A stretch of DNA of 64,000 nucleotides from Cymodocea nodosa (taxonomy: Eukaryota; Streptophyta; Magnoliopsida; Alismatales; Cymodoceaceae), in assembly GCA_036874045.1 (NCBI GenBank), contig JAZBRI010000003.1:4848501-4912500 (forward strand). The letters are read 5' to 3'. How positions within the stretch are numbered: position 1 is the first letter of the stretch; each line of letters starts with the position of its first letter. The notes beneath the pieces are model-generated. The model was not told where the DNA came from, did not search any database, and was given only the letters and a program-made list of their open reading frames with translations. Shown here piece after piece: positions 24,501 through 34,437 of this stretch. The position numbers and the translations under genes were made by a program.

Positions 24501-26848
24501 TTGTACCATTATTGAGTTGAACTTGTCAAACCATATCTTTAGACTTTATTTAAGTCTATTAAAGTGAAAGAATCCTTGTTTATTTTCTACTACTTTTGGT
24601 TATCAATGTGTAGTTTCTTGAGAACATTATACTTAAGAGTGTGCAATAATTCCTTCTTATTTTTCTACCATTGCACCCAAGGTCTAGCACAACGCTTCAC
24701 TAAAAGGATTACACTACAGCAATTTATCCCGAGCATTCATGTTCATAATGGATTAATGAATTTTTATGGTTAATTTTCTAACTCTAATCCTCCTTTACCT
24801 AAACGTGGGAATAAATTGTACAGGTATACTCTCCACAAAGAAAGGTAGGGAATGATCATTTTTGTATATGTAATTTCCATGAGTTCGAACTTTGTATTTG
24901 AGTAAAAAATTTCTAGTGTGTGCTGTGTGTTGGGCAATACAAGTAGCTCTTTATAGCAGGTTTGGATGAGAAAGAATTTCTAGTTGTTTTGGAATGCAAT
25001 TACACTGGAAGAATACTGGGAACTTGGTATTATAATGCATTACATTCGCAGAATTGTATTGTCTGCAACAAATTATAGCTTTGCATGTCTAAAGTAGTTC
25101 TTTTTGAAAAGTCATGGAATTTTGAATGTTACTAGTGGTTGCAGGAACCTAATCCTGATAACTGTTAATCATATCCTGTTTACTTGATGGTTCTGTATAT
25201 TGTATATTAGAATTGTATAAGAATATTGTCTTTTTAGTTGCAACTGTGCAGTTTTTAGTTATTCAGGCAACGTTTTACCAGAACAAAAATCCTATCTCAA
25301 TGCAGGTTCATTTTTCACTTACATCTCAGTTTCCCAAGCAGCAACCTGTATTGATCATGCAAAGCTCTTGTGTATGTTGCATACATACTTTTAATTGTCT
25401 AGTTCGATACATTTTCATGAATGCATTCATCATTTGTATGCGCAAATCATGAAAAAGTTTTCTTGTTAGGTGGAGCTTCGGTAGGTAGAGTCACATGGTT
25501 TTCCTTGCCACAAGTAGATCATCTCGATAAATTTTCTGGAAGTTTCTTTTTTTTTCATCTGATGATTCAAAGTTAATGTGTTGATTTCAAATATTCACTT
25601 TTTTTGCATTGTAACTCTTCATACATTAAAAACCATTAGATAGCTAAGGATTTCTTGTAAGGTCTACGCAGATGAAGATTTCTTTGTTTATTGATAGAAA
25701 CCTTTCTTCCAATACTAGTTTCTGTGGGGATAGGTATGTCCTATAAATAGTAGGGAACATCAAATACTATATAGTCCTACAAATATTAGGGTATATCAAA
25801 TACCTTATAAAGTTATAAACTGCCCAGAGCATTTTTAATACATTCGGTTCCAATGTGCTGAAAATTTTAATTAGTTTGAATGAAGCAATCACCAAAAGTT
25901 GATGTAATTAAGAAATGTTTACAGTAATGTGGGAAGCTACAAATATTTGGAATATTTTTGTGTTTTTAGTTCGTGGGAAGGCACGAAGAATTCTAGTCAT
26001 TTTCTTAGGTTTCCTTTAGCCGTTGATTCCATGTAATTTGTATCATGCTCTTTCATCCAGCTCGATGCCAGTGCACTTTTTATATCTACATTTAGGATAT
26101 TTTGTATTTCGATATTGTGTTTTCTGATAAAAAATCTTCTAATGATTTTCCTGTACCATATAAACCTTCTCTGTTATAACTGCTGAGTTTTGAATTTTCT
26201 TGTGAGAACAAAGGAGTTTCTTTTGTAGTTTTTCATGTAATACATATTTTATTCTGGTATTGCCTTGTGTCTGATGACAAATCCACTATTGGGTTCCCAC
26301 TCAATACAAGTGCACGCACTCACAAATCTAACATGCTTTGAAAGTTCTACCAAGCAATGGGAGCTAATTAATCCAACATGTAGAGTGAGAAATTAAGAGC
26401 AGACACTAAAATGTCACCCATAGAGGATATTCATCACCAGACGCCAAACAATGCTAGTATTAGGGAAGTTTGAATATATTTATTAATAATTGAACTGTTG
26501 ACTCAGCATTAACATGGTGAAATAATTTTTTCTTATGAAATGTTTTTGTTTGTTTTGGCAGCATTTTAATTCCCAAGGCACACCCATTACGTCACCTCCT
26601 CTTAGGGACTATCCATGGAGTCCAAGATGGGAGGCATCGCATATGGCTGAAAGAATCTTGTAAGCCCGGTTTTTGTTACATTTAACTTCACTAGCTTTGG
26701 AGAGGGGTCGTTGGACTCACTATTCCCCGCTTATCCATATTATTATAGGTGCTGAGATAATGGTGTTCTTTTTTCCAGTGAATACATAGGAAACGAGTCT
26801 ATGAACTTTAAGAACTACTGTTATGATTGCATTCCTCAGAAGCAGTAA
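9567..26848 (+). CDS. BRE: BRE/BRCC45 (BRISC and BRCA1-A complex member 2), complete 13-exon gene
   Basis: Structural subunit with UEV-like folds of the K63-deubiquitinating BRCC36 complexes (nuclear BRCA1-A and cytosolic BRISC). It has no catalytic residues of its own. Exons: 9567-9647, 9716-9803, 9875-10079, 10181-10271, 14742-14777, 14857-14961, 21681-21808, 21942-21990, 22057-22146, 22220-22273, 25306-25371, 26562-26659 and 26779-26848. All use GT-AG and the lengths sum to 1,161 nt, giving 386 residues, close to the family's usual ~383. The protein begins MSTTKTLPPLIAAQLNYLLS. Family landmarks include FTLMIPFCLDYIKWDVIYNA, RKRVAELDDARLKFEIST, KYSAPLPPRLKL, LEENLKTQ, FGRPLEADP and DYPWSPRWEASHMAERIL. 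Exon 5 has only 36 nt. Introns 4, 6 and 10 are swollen by a LINE, a Copia fossil and a Copia fragment, but no exon is disrupted. Exon edges are by eye. The donor of exon 11 (GTATGT) is the least certain. Confidence 0.93.
10641..10830 (+). repeat. Tandem duplication of a 95-bp unit in BRE intron 4
   Basis: AATCTTTATGATGCTTGT starts at 10641 and again at 10736. The two units share GTTGGTTTA, CCAGTGATATTCA and CAGTAACCTAACCATTTCC, with only a few differences. It is intronic and non-coding. Confidence 0.85.
12220..14560 (+). mobile_element. RTE-clade LINE relic in BRE intron 4
   Basis: The endonuclease part reads INIISIYALQVGLGEATKQK, then KFWEDLNN and HFIGGDLSSLVG at 12612-12770, which is characteristic of plant RTE elements (compare ISIYAPQVG and FIGGDLNGHVG). 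Reverse-transcriptase blocks follow: KAIHXLRQLIE near 13725, IFIDLEKAYDKM near 13785-13820 and a FADDIVLV-like block near 14060-14085. The order matches an RTE ORF from EN to RT. Multiple stops and frame changes mean it is dead. Same orientation as BRE. A second copy lies at 43.5-46.1 kb. Confidence 0.8.
15924..15995 (+). pseudogene. Degenerate tRNA-Arg-like sequence (tRNA pseudogene or SINE head)
   Basis: A 72-base stretch follows the plant tRNA-Arg layout. It has an A-box-like CATGGCCTGATGGATAAG (D arm) and an anticodon stem TTTGT/ACAAG closing a seven-base loop CTCTAGA. A B-box-like GGGTTTCACGTCC follows, and the outer arms GGTCACA and CGTGAAC pair at 5 of 7 positions. The T-arm stem is broken and the loop would present CTA, so it cannot be a working tRNA-Arg. 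A T-run follows at about 16003. Either a decayed tRNA copy or the promoter head of a tRNA-derived SINE. Confidence 0.5.
16648..16783 (-). repeat. 3' LTR of the Copia fossil
   Basis: It shares TGTCAAAT, GAGGTACAAGTACATATA and the TTAAATGGATCCTTAATTGG core with the 5' LTR. It contains a perfect 13-bp inverted repeat (16731-16743 with 16758-16770). Confidence 0.85.
21329..21439 (-). repeat. 5' LTR of the Copia fossil
   Basis: 111 bp, bounded by TG...CA and followed on the minus strand directly by the tRNA-Met primer-binding site. It has the same hairpin core as the 3' LTR (arms near 21384-21395 and 21410-21421). Confidence 0.88.
23390..24560 (-). mobile_element. Ty1/Copia fossil fragment in BRE intron 10
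   Basis: The minus strand shows a Copia reverse-transcriptase segment around 24350-24440 (MIYVDN-type active-site region) and an RNase H tail around 23650-23700 (HIEIDCHYIH). A polypurine-like tract and possible LTR start lie near 23507. The 5' half of the element is absent. Broken and old. It belongs to the same family as the fragment at about 57.9-58.25 kb. Confidence 0.7.
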
Positions 26849-27628
26849 CCAACCCTTCGGTTGTCGCCATGGCAATTGTTTTGTGTCGTCGAAGCTGTTC
26901 ATGAGAAGGTTGTTCGGCTCAACAAAAAGCGAAGATGCCTGTACATGTTGAAGGTGATTGATTGAGCTTCGTCGCGGCCTGCCTTGTCAATTTGTGTTCG
27001 ACTTCTCTAATCTCCGGGGGAGGCTCATTTACGTTCGTGTTTCCTTTGCTATCGCTGAGTTTTCACTTTTTTTGGTGCCCGGTGGCTGATGACGTTGTAC
27101 AATTCAATTTCGTGATGGTGGGGGCGGGTAGGCTCATGGCACTTTTGTTTTTTTACCAATAATTAATGAAATAGTGTGTTCGAATGTACAAGGTAAGAAG
27201 AGAAATGTGGAGTTTTTATCATCCTGGTTACCTTAGAACGAGGGAAAAAAAACAAAAACGGGTTTTGCTTTTGGGAAAATTTTGCAATCATCATTGTGAA
27301 TGGGATCGACATGCTCGTGGGAGCTGGGCCCATTGAAATTCCAAAATTAAAAAGCAAAAAGCTTGTCCATACAGTGTTTCAGATGGATTTTAAAAGTTTA
27401 AATTTGATTTTAAACTTTGTAGATTTTAAGATAACCAAAATTGCAGGATTTTAAGTGTTTGTATAAAATCCGTTTGTAATGTTTCTTGATTATGCTTTGA
27501 ATTTATAATTAAATTTCCTATTCTAAGAGAAAACTATATGAGATCTTAATAATTGGTTTAAAATATTTTTTATTATTCTACGATTCTAAAAAATAAATTA
27601 TAATTTATTATTTAAGATCTTTGTGATT
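26849..27628. other. BRE 3' flank and unassigned AT-rich DNA
   Basis: The first ~320 bases are probably the BRE 3' untranslated region (AATAATTAATGAAATA near 27160). The stretch 27380-27628 is AT-rich, resembles Harbinger-type subterminal sequence, and may be a second eroded MITE. No gene recognised. Confidence 0.4.
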
Positions 27629-30600
27629 TTTTTAAGTTTATCATTCAAAATATTTAAATTCTAATAGAATTTAAATTTTACAGGATTTGATAAAAAAATT
27701 TGAAATTCAAGTATTTATATATATTTAATAGTTTAACAGAAATTAAAATTTAGATATCTATATAGATGATTGAATTAAATAGAATTTATTTGTAATGAAT
27801 TAAAGTAATTAGTGAAAATAAAATTAATCAAGAAATTAATTATTTACATTAATCAATTGATATATTATTTAATTAAATATTTATATATTATTTATTAATT
27901 AATTAAGTATATCATTATTTTATTTAGATCATCCATGTATTCCATATAAAATTAGGTCATCCATATATTCCACTTAAATAAAAAATTACAAAAATAGAAG
28001 ATCTTAGTTGTATTATATGTTTTAAACAACAAAAAGTAAATTACATTATTAAAGTTTATATTCTATTTCAAAGAACAAAAGTTATATTACAATAAATATA
28101 CTCTAATAACAAAAGGTATATTAAAATAAATATGTTCATTGTGATGCTTTTAATGTTTTCATTTATAATCATTTACATTTATGATATTTTTACGAAATTT
28201 AACTATAATTTCTTTCTTTTATTTTTGAGTGTTAGTTTCTAATAGTGTTAACTATTTTATATTATTCTTCTACATTTATAGAGACTTTAACTTGTACATC
28301 ACGTTCATTTTCTTGTAATTTATTTTTAAAATATTGATATAAGTCTATTATATCTACTTTATGAATAAGATTGTAAATTAAAAAATATACTAGCATTATT
28401 TTTGCTTGAGTTATAAAGGAAAATGACATATATTTTTGTAATATTGTAAAATGATGTTTGACTACTCTAAATGTATGTTCAATCATTGTCATCAACTATG
28501 AATGTTTATAGTTAAAGTTTTCCACTACATTAGTTGGTTGTCGATTTCCTTCATATTCTGACAAGTGATATTAAATACCTTGAAATAGACATATAAACTC
28601 AAATCTATTTGGAAATTCAACATCAATTAAGTCAAAATTTACCTATATGTATTTAAACATCCTTTAAAATAAGTTCAATTTTGATTAACAAGTGAAATAA
28701 AGGTAAATCATAAATAATATACCTTATGATACTTGCAAAACATTACGTTAACTTGTCGTATCTTGAAAGAGTTGAGCATTAGTAGTCGAACCTTTCCACC
28801 CACTAAGAACATAAGTAAATTTCATATTAAAATTACATGCAAATAATACGTTTTGTGACAATTCACTTTTTTTGTTCTTAAATCGAATGTTTTCCTTTCC
28901 ATGGATTGTAGCTTTAATGTGTGTACCATTAATATCACCTATACAATCCTACTCATACTAAAAAGGAATCCAATTAATATAAAAATGAATAACATTAAAT
29001 AAGAATATATAAAGTAAAGGTTTAAATGTGTACCTTAAAGTATAGATAAATATTGACATCATTTTGAATTAGATTGTATTTAGTAACTTCATGTTTAGCT
29101 AAAAACATATCACCTATTTTTAACATAGCATTTACCATTTCATTGAAATATGTATTGACAGTTCATGTTAAGCGATGAAAATGCTCTTTAATTAATTTAT
29201 ATCTCTAATTTTGTCCAACTATCACTAAAAAAATAGTAAGTTTCTCCTCTACATTTATACTTCTACTATTTGATATTACTTTCGTATTTCTTAATAACTC
29301 ACAAAATTGTGAGAAAATGTATTTACTCATCTGATAAATTTTCTTACAATTATATACTTGATATGGTGATGATGAATTTAATAATCTTTGTATGTATTCT
29401 ATTTATTTTCTACTGTATATGTGAGTGGTAGATGCATCAATTCCATTTACAATTATTTCATAAAGAAATTGCTATGTTGCCAGTATAACTTTTCTTTTCT
29501 TTTTTCCTTTGTTTTTTGTCATCATTAATAATGGACATTAAGGTATTGATAAATTCTTGTGCCTACATCTATACCCATCATAACAATAATTACTTGATAA
29601 ATAAAATAACAAAAACAATCATGAAAAAAGAAAGAAAGACGCACATACATTAAAAAAACGTTTACAACAATTTCTATGACATTTAAATGATAACACAAGT
29701 ATAACATGTCCATCATAAAAGATAAAATTCATATGATAAAAGTACATTTTGAATTAAACTTCAACCATGAAATTTTCATATTTGGTGGTAGATGCCTAAA
29801 TTGATTCTTCTTTGATTCTATCTCTTGTAATTACATTATCTTTTATTTCTTTTCTTGTGTATGCTCTAAAAGAGAGAGTAAAGTAGCGATAACATCATCA
29901 TCTTCATCCTCTTTTTTCTTTAAGAATTCCATTTTCCTCTCCATGTATGCTAATTTTCTTTCTTCAATATGTTATGTGAAAGTCATCTTCTCTTATTCTA
30001 TACATTGTGCAACAACCATCTTCCTCTCTTCCATACATTTTGTGAAAGCCATCTTCTCTTATTCTATATGTTGTGTGAAAGCCATATTCTCTTATTCTAT
30101 ATGTTGTGCAACAACCATCTTCTCTTGTTGCATATGTTCTCTAAAACTCATCTTCTCTTGTTCTATACATTGTGCAACAAACATCTTTTTCTTTTGAATC
30201 GATATCATGTTCTCTACTTGTTTTATCATCTCTTTCATTCTTATTATCCATTATCATCCACTTTTACCAATTATATAGAATGTGTAAACACACATAAGAT
30301 CCCACCAATAATAGCACATCTATGTAGGGGGCATAAATTATTCAATCAAACTGATCCAATTAAAATAAATCAATAAGGGATATTATAGATAGATGGACAA
30401 TATCATCATTGAAAACAATAGCAATGAATATCTCTTGCTGTGGATGGTGAGTGTGGGAGGCTTCGACGAAATTGATTGGGAGGCGACATAGTGCTATTAG
30501 GAGGCTTAGATGGAATTGATTAAGAGGTGAGCAGGAAGCTTATGATTGGCAACTAGTAGGTGGGAGGCTATGAGCAAGAGGTTGTGAGTAGTAGGTAAGA

Positions 30601-30874
30601 GGTTGAGACTAGGAGTGGGAGTGACATGTGAGAGCGATTATGATTGGAAGTGGTAGGCAAGCGTGATTGGAGATGAGTGTCTAGTGAGGGACGAACATTG
30701 GGCATCTATTGAGTAGATTTTAGAAAATGAATTTAGAACTCTTTGATTGAAAATTCATTTTCTCAACATTTACACATGTTTTAAAAATAAATTTTGAAGT
30801 GCACAAACATCCAATGTCTTGAAATTTAGTAGAAAAAATTATTAATTTTACTAGATTATGAATGTCCAAACCTC
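27629..30874 (-). mobile_element. PIF/Harbinger DNA transposon with transposase and coiled-coil ORF remains
   Basis: The minus strand encodes a DDE transposase of PIF/Harbinger type. The block DINGTHIKATIHGKE at about 28950-28900 holds the first Asp. SYVLSGW-type sequence reading FTYVLSGWKGSTTNAQLFQD sits at about 28820-28760, where the usual second Asp is Asn. MIEHTFRVVKHHFTILQKY at about 28490-28440 holds the Glu. Upstream (higher coordinates) is a second gene zone with a 33-bp coiled-coil repeat, matching the ORF1 position of this superfamily. Both ends match the ends of the Harbinger element at 44151-45937, which sets the limits. Stops within frames and the Asp-to-Asn change mean it is inactive. 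Confidence 0.8.
29984..30181 (-). repeat. Six 33-bp tandem repeats encoding hendecads in the Harbinger ORF1 zone
   Basis: Six units each begin CATCTTCTCTT or a close variant on the plus strand, with an exact 33-base period, plus a diverged copy at about 29951-29983. On the minus strand each unit encodes eleven residues of the type EKMxFxQHIEQ, a coiled-coil hendecad. Some copies now have TAA in place of a Gln or Glu codon. Confidence 0.9.
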
Positions 30875-31740
30875 AAAATTTTACCAAAAATTTTCAATTC
30901 CGCTAGAAAAATTTAAAATTAATTTTGAACGAGATTGACAAGGAAAACATTAGAAACCTTGAAAATATCAAAAAACCCCAAAATTGCACACGGAATTTAA
31001 TTATCCTAGAACTCGTAGGACTAAAGCAAAAGTAAAGGCTGCAAAACATTAAATTTCTACCATCACATGAACACATTGGACAAGAAAACAATTAAAAGAT
31101 GAGAACATGATTGTTATTTTAATATTAGTGTTTATTTCATAACGACGTTAATGATGTCTGTTTATGATATTATGATTTTAGTATAAACTTTGATGAACAA
31201 AGGACTTAAAAGAATAGGTTTTTTACTTTATTGCAAGTGTAAACTTAAGACTGTTTTATGATATTTTTTGCTTTTCCATGAAAAATGTGAATTTTTTTTC
31301 TTAAGAGTTGTATATGAATGCATATACAATTAAGATTCAAGATAACGCCCACTCAATGATGGCACTTAAACAAAAGGTAACATTATCAAAAAAAGAAAGA
31401 AAAGAAACCTATATGCTGTCATATTTTTGAGTATTGTAGATTATCATGTTTGGTTTAGATTTTACATATTTGATTACATGGACAGAAACCAATAATCCTA
31501 ATAATCTTATAATTGAAAAAAATGATTATAAGATTATGCATATTACATGTATAAATAATGAATACAATCCATTCAATATTCTTTATTTTTATTTATTTAT
31601 TTATTTTATATTATTATTTTTTTATGTGGAGATGAAAAATGTAATTATAATTATAATTTTAGAATTATAATCCTGTAATATTTTTTTGTAAATGTTCTTC
31701 ATCACTGTTAAAATTAATATTATAGCAAAAAAATGTTCAT
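30875..31740. other. Unassigned AT-rich intergenic DNA
   Basis: Low-complexity A/T sequence. Open frames at 30903-31091 and 31446-31670 are AT-driven and lack any family signature. Confidence 0.4.
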
Positions 31741-31785
31741 GTGCCCGAAGCCGACCCAGACCGAAGTAAACCCCGGGCCAGTGAA

Positions 31786-31821
31786 AAACCCTAGATCACA
31801 ACACCTCACCGGCCTATATAA
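31786..31821 (+). promoter_or_regulatory. Telo-box plus TATA box promoter of a candidate non-coding RNA gene
   Basis: AAACCCTA at 31786-31793 is a perfect telo-box, and TATATAA at 31815-31821 is a strong TATA box. This pairing is typical of plant snoRNA and ribosomal-protein gene promoters. Transcription should begin near 31850, upstream of the C/D-box candidate. Confidence 0.5.
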
Positions 31822-31960
31822 GCCCACAACCTCACGTTACCACAAGCTCGTTTTCCTCTTGGTCGAGACTCCACATGCTCTTCGGATGGCGGTTTGATTC
31901 GTTTTCTCGTACTCTGCTGCTGTTTTTTCTTTCGTTTCTTATTTGTCCTCCCGATGTTTG

Positions 31961-32061
31961 GGGCTTTTCTGTGAGGAGGATTGATGATCTCTTCGAGAAT
32001 TCCACTGCTTTATTTTAGCAGAGGCCATGTTTGATTACTTCCATGACTCTGAGGCGAGCCC
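31961..32061 (+). ncRNA. Candidate box C/D snoRNA guiding 25S rRNA methylation
   Basis: Box C core TGATGA lies at 31982-31987 and box D CTGA at 32049-32052. One base before box D is ACTTCCATGAC (32037-32047). It is the exact complement of GTCATGGAAGT, a segment of plant and yeast 25S rRNA that I recall from the GGTGGTCATGGAAGTCG region. The fifth base upstream of box D (32044) pairs with an A, the predicted 2'-O-methylation site. GGGCT (31961-31965) and AGCCC (32057-32061) could form an outer stem. The first base of box C is T instead of purine, and there is no stem directly beside the boxes. Together with the upstream promoter this supports a snoRNA, without proof of expression. Confidence 0.5.
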
Positions 32062-34211
32062 TAGGTTTTCGTCAGTCCTTTCTCTGCTGTCTCGATCTTT
32101 CTTCGGTTTCTTGCAGTCGGTGGGTTTTCTAGTTCTTATTCATTCCGTCGGTTTTCTTTCCCGTGCTTGTTCATTTTTTTTTTTTTTGTTTCTGCAGCAA
32201 TTCGTTTACAGATCTCTGGCATGACAAGCGGCTTTCGATCTAGTTGCTACTGAGCTATTGTCGTGGGATCATGCTGCTTATCTGCGAGATCACATGGTGC
32301 ATTTCCTCTTCTATTCTAACTCCGTCGTGTCCTTTTTTTTTTTTTTTTTTGAAGAATACTCCATCGTGTGCTTGAATCAGAGGATGTGGGACGCGTGAAC
32401 GGTGGCAAACAAAAAACTGAAGTTTAAAAGAAAAGGCTAAAAACCTTAACCAGTAAAAGAGGAAATGAAGTCTATTGTAGTGAAGAAATAGAAAACAAGG
32501 AGCTCAAGGTGTGGAGATCTGTCAGATACGGAGTAGATGGTGCCCTAACGAGCAACGGAGAGACCGTTCTTGGTGCTCTGTGCCGATGGCCACTAGCAGA
32601 GGTGATTTGAAGCGGAGGATCACTAGCAGTGGCGGACGACGGTGCTTGCAACCATTACGGGTTGTGTGGCCATCGTCCTCGTTTGTAAAGACATAAAAAT
32701 TGCAGAGGGTCCGGTCCATTCACTCATTCTTCGTCGCTTGCGAATGACTGATCCATGATTTCGATAGCCTTATTCAACATTTTATTTAGCTTACTCTCCT
32801 TTTTTTCACACCTCCAATCGTTCAATGACCAAGTCGTCATCCTTTTTCCATCCTTTTATACCTTTGAACACTTTCTAAGAAGAGATTTTTTATATGCCAT
32901 TGCTTTTGAAACAATTGTGACCGATTTTGAATGAGTGGGAAGTGTTGATCAAGTTGATTTATGAACATATTAGTAACAAATATGTGTAAAGTAATTATGT
33001 TTAGGGGTTGTTAGTGTACAATAGAATATTTAAATGGAAAAGAAATGTAAAGTTCAGAATGGTTAGAAATATAAGTTTGAAAAGTCAAAATTTTATATCA
33101 TGATAATAAGTGTTATTTTATGACATGATTAATGATATAATAATTTATCATGCACTCAATGTTATCATGCAAAAATACATTTCCTACAATAGATCTTTCA
33201 CTCAATGTAACAATTTAATAGCCTTAATTATTCGAAGCAATGAACCCAAAAATTAGCGTTTATGAAAGCTTGATGTTAATGTTACCAAGTGTTACACGGT
33301 AAAATATAAAAATTCATGTAGCGTGGATTCCTTCATCCTCCATGCAATTCCAAATTCAAAGCTTTCTCAAATATTCAAACGTTCATAAGTAAATCCAAAA
33401 CATAAAATACGTAATTGTTAAAATATTTGTGTGACATCTGATAAAGATAGCCTACCTAAGCATGAATGAGCACCGACTCCAATTTTTCAAGATTTTTCAC
33501 AATTTTTAGTTATTTTGCTACAGCTTACAGTTGAACGAATTTTTTTTAAAAATATAACTATATGTTGTAATAAACTTGAAAGAATTTTTATCTGTGGGCA
33601 CAACGAAAAGATTCAACTAGAAAACAATTTTATTTTAAATAAATGGAAACGGCTTTCTGAGCTCTCATACGCTATTATTATTCCTCGTTGACCCCAGTGG
33701 TATATATGCTTTTACAGTTTTGGAGTATTAAATGTAAATAAAAAATTTCTGTATACAATTGATCTGTATTAACTAACATATTTAATATCGGAAAAAAAAA
33801 ATTTTAGGTCACAAATTATCCACAGGAACAGTTGCAACCTCTTCAAAAATCTAATAGATTATCCACAAATGAGATTATAATTCTTCTAAATTTTTAAAGC
33901 AAGAAGAAACATGCCAAAGGTGAAAACCGATGAGAAGTCATTTGACAGAAGATGACGTCTTTTTTTTTTTTTTTTGTTACTTGGTGAAAAAGTCAGAAGT
34001 CGAACTTGCATCAAAGAGAAAATAAAAAGATAAATTTTACCGCTGAAGTATCCGTCCTCGGGTTGTAGCGTGGTCTTGGTGCGTCCAAAGCTTATATGAG
34101 CTCGCGGGAGATGCTCGGCAGCCTTTACCTCCCTACAGGTACTTAATCGTGCATCTTAATCCGACGGCTGAGAACCCATGAGTCTAACTCACCTATAGCG
34201 TCCGCCGTTGA
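32062..34211. other. Downstream of the ncRNA candidate and TRA1 upstream region
   Basis: 32.1-32.7 kb is moderately GC-rich and may be the rest of a non-coding transcript: T-run-CTGCAG near 32175-32196 resembles a splice acceptor. The two opposite 60-65-codon frames at 32511-32719 have no recognisable relatives. 32.8-34.1 kb is AT-rich with nothing recognised. Confidence 0.35.
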
Positions 34212-34219
34212 TGACGTCA
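34212..34219. promoter_or_regulatory. TGACGTCA palindrome upstream of TRA1
   Basis: A perfect CRE-like C-box palindrome, a binding site for plant TGA/bZIP factors, lies about 220 bases before the TRA1 start codon. Function is inferred from sequence and position only. Confidence 0.4.
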
Positions 34220-34404
34220 CCGACGACTTGGAAGACCTGCGTGTAAATAAATAAATACATTATATGGAAATTAAAAAAAACCAGCGTAATATATTGAACC
34301 AAACGACACTCTCTTCCCTCGATGCCATTCGCAAATGCCCTCCCTCCTCTCCTTCCCTTCCCTCTCCTCCGAAGGCAAAAGAGCTCGAAGAATTAGCTGT
34401 TGGA

Positions 34405-34412
34405 AAACCCTA
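34405..34412 (+). promoter_or_regulatory. Telo-box in the TRA1 5' leader
   Basis: AAACCCTA lies 25 bases upstream of the ATG. Telo-boxes near the start are common in plant genes of growing cells and can recruit TRB/AZF-type factors. No clear TATA box was seen nearby. Confidence 0.4.
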
Positions 34413-34437
34413 AGGCGTCATCTCTAGGGCGTCGATC

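Noticed and set aside
29943-30376. Plus-strand Cys/Phe-rich repeat protein
   Set aside because: It is the complement of the 33-bp hendecad repeats of the minus-strand Harbinger ORF1 zone, which explains the pattern better.
32200-32260. A second box C/D snoRNA ending at a CTGA near 32248
   Set aside because: No acceptable box C and no recalled rRNA complementarity for the segment before CTGA.
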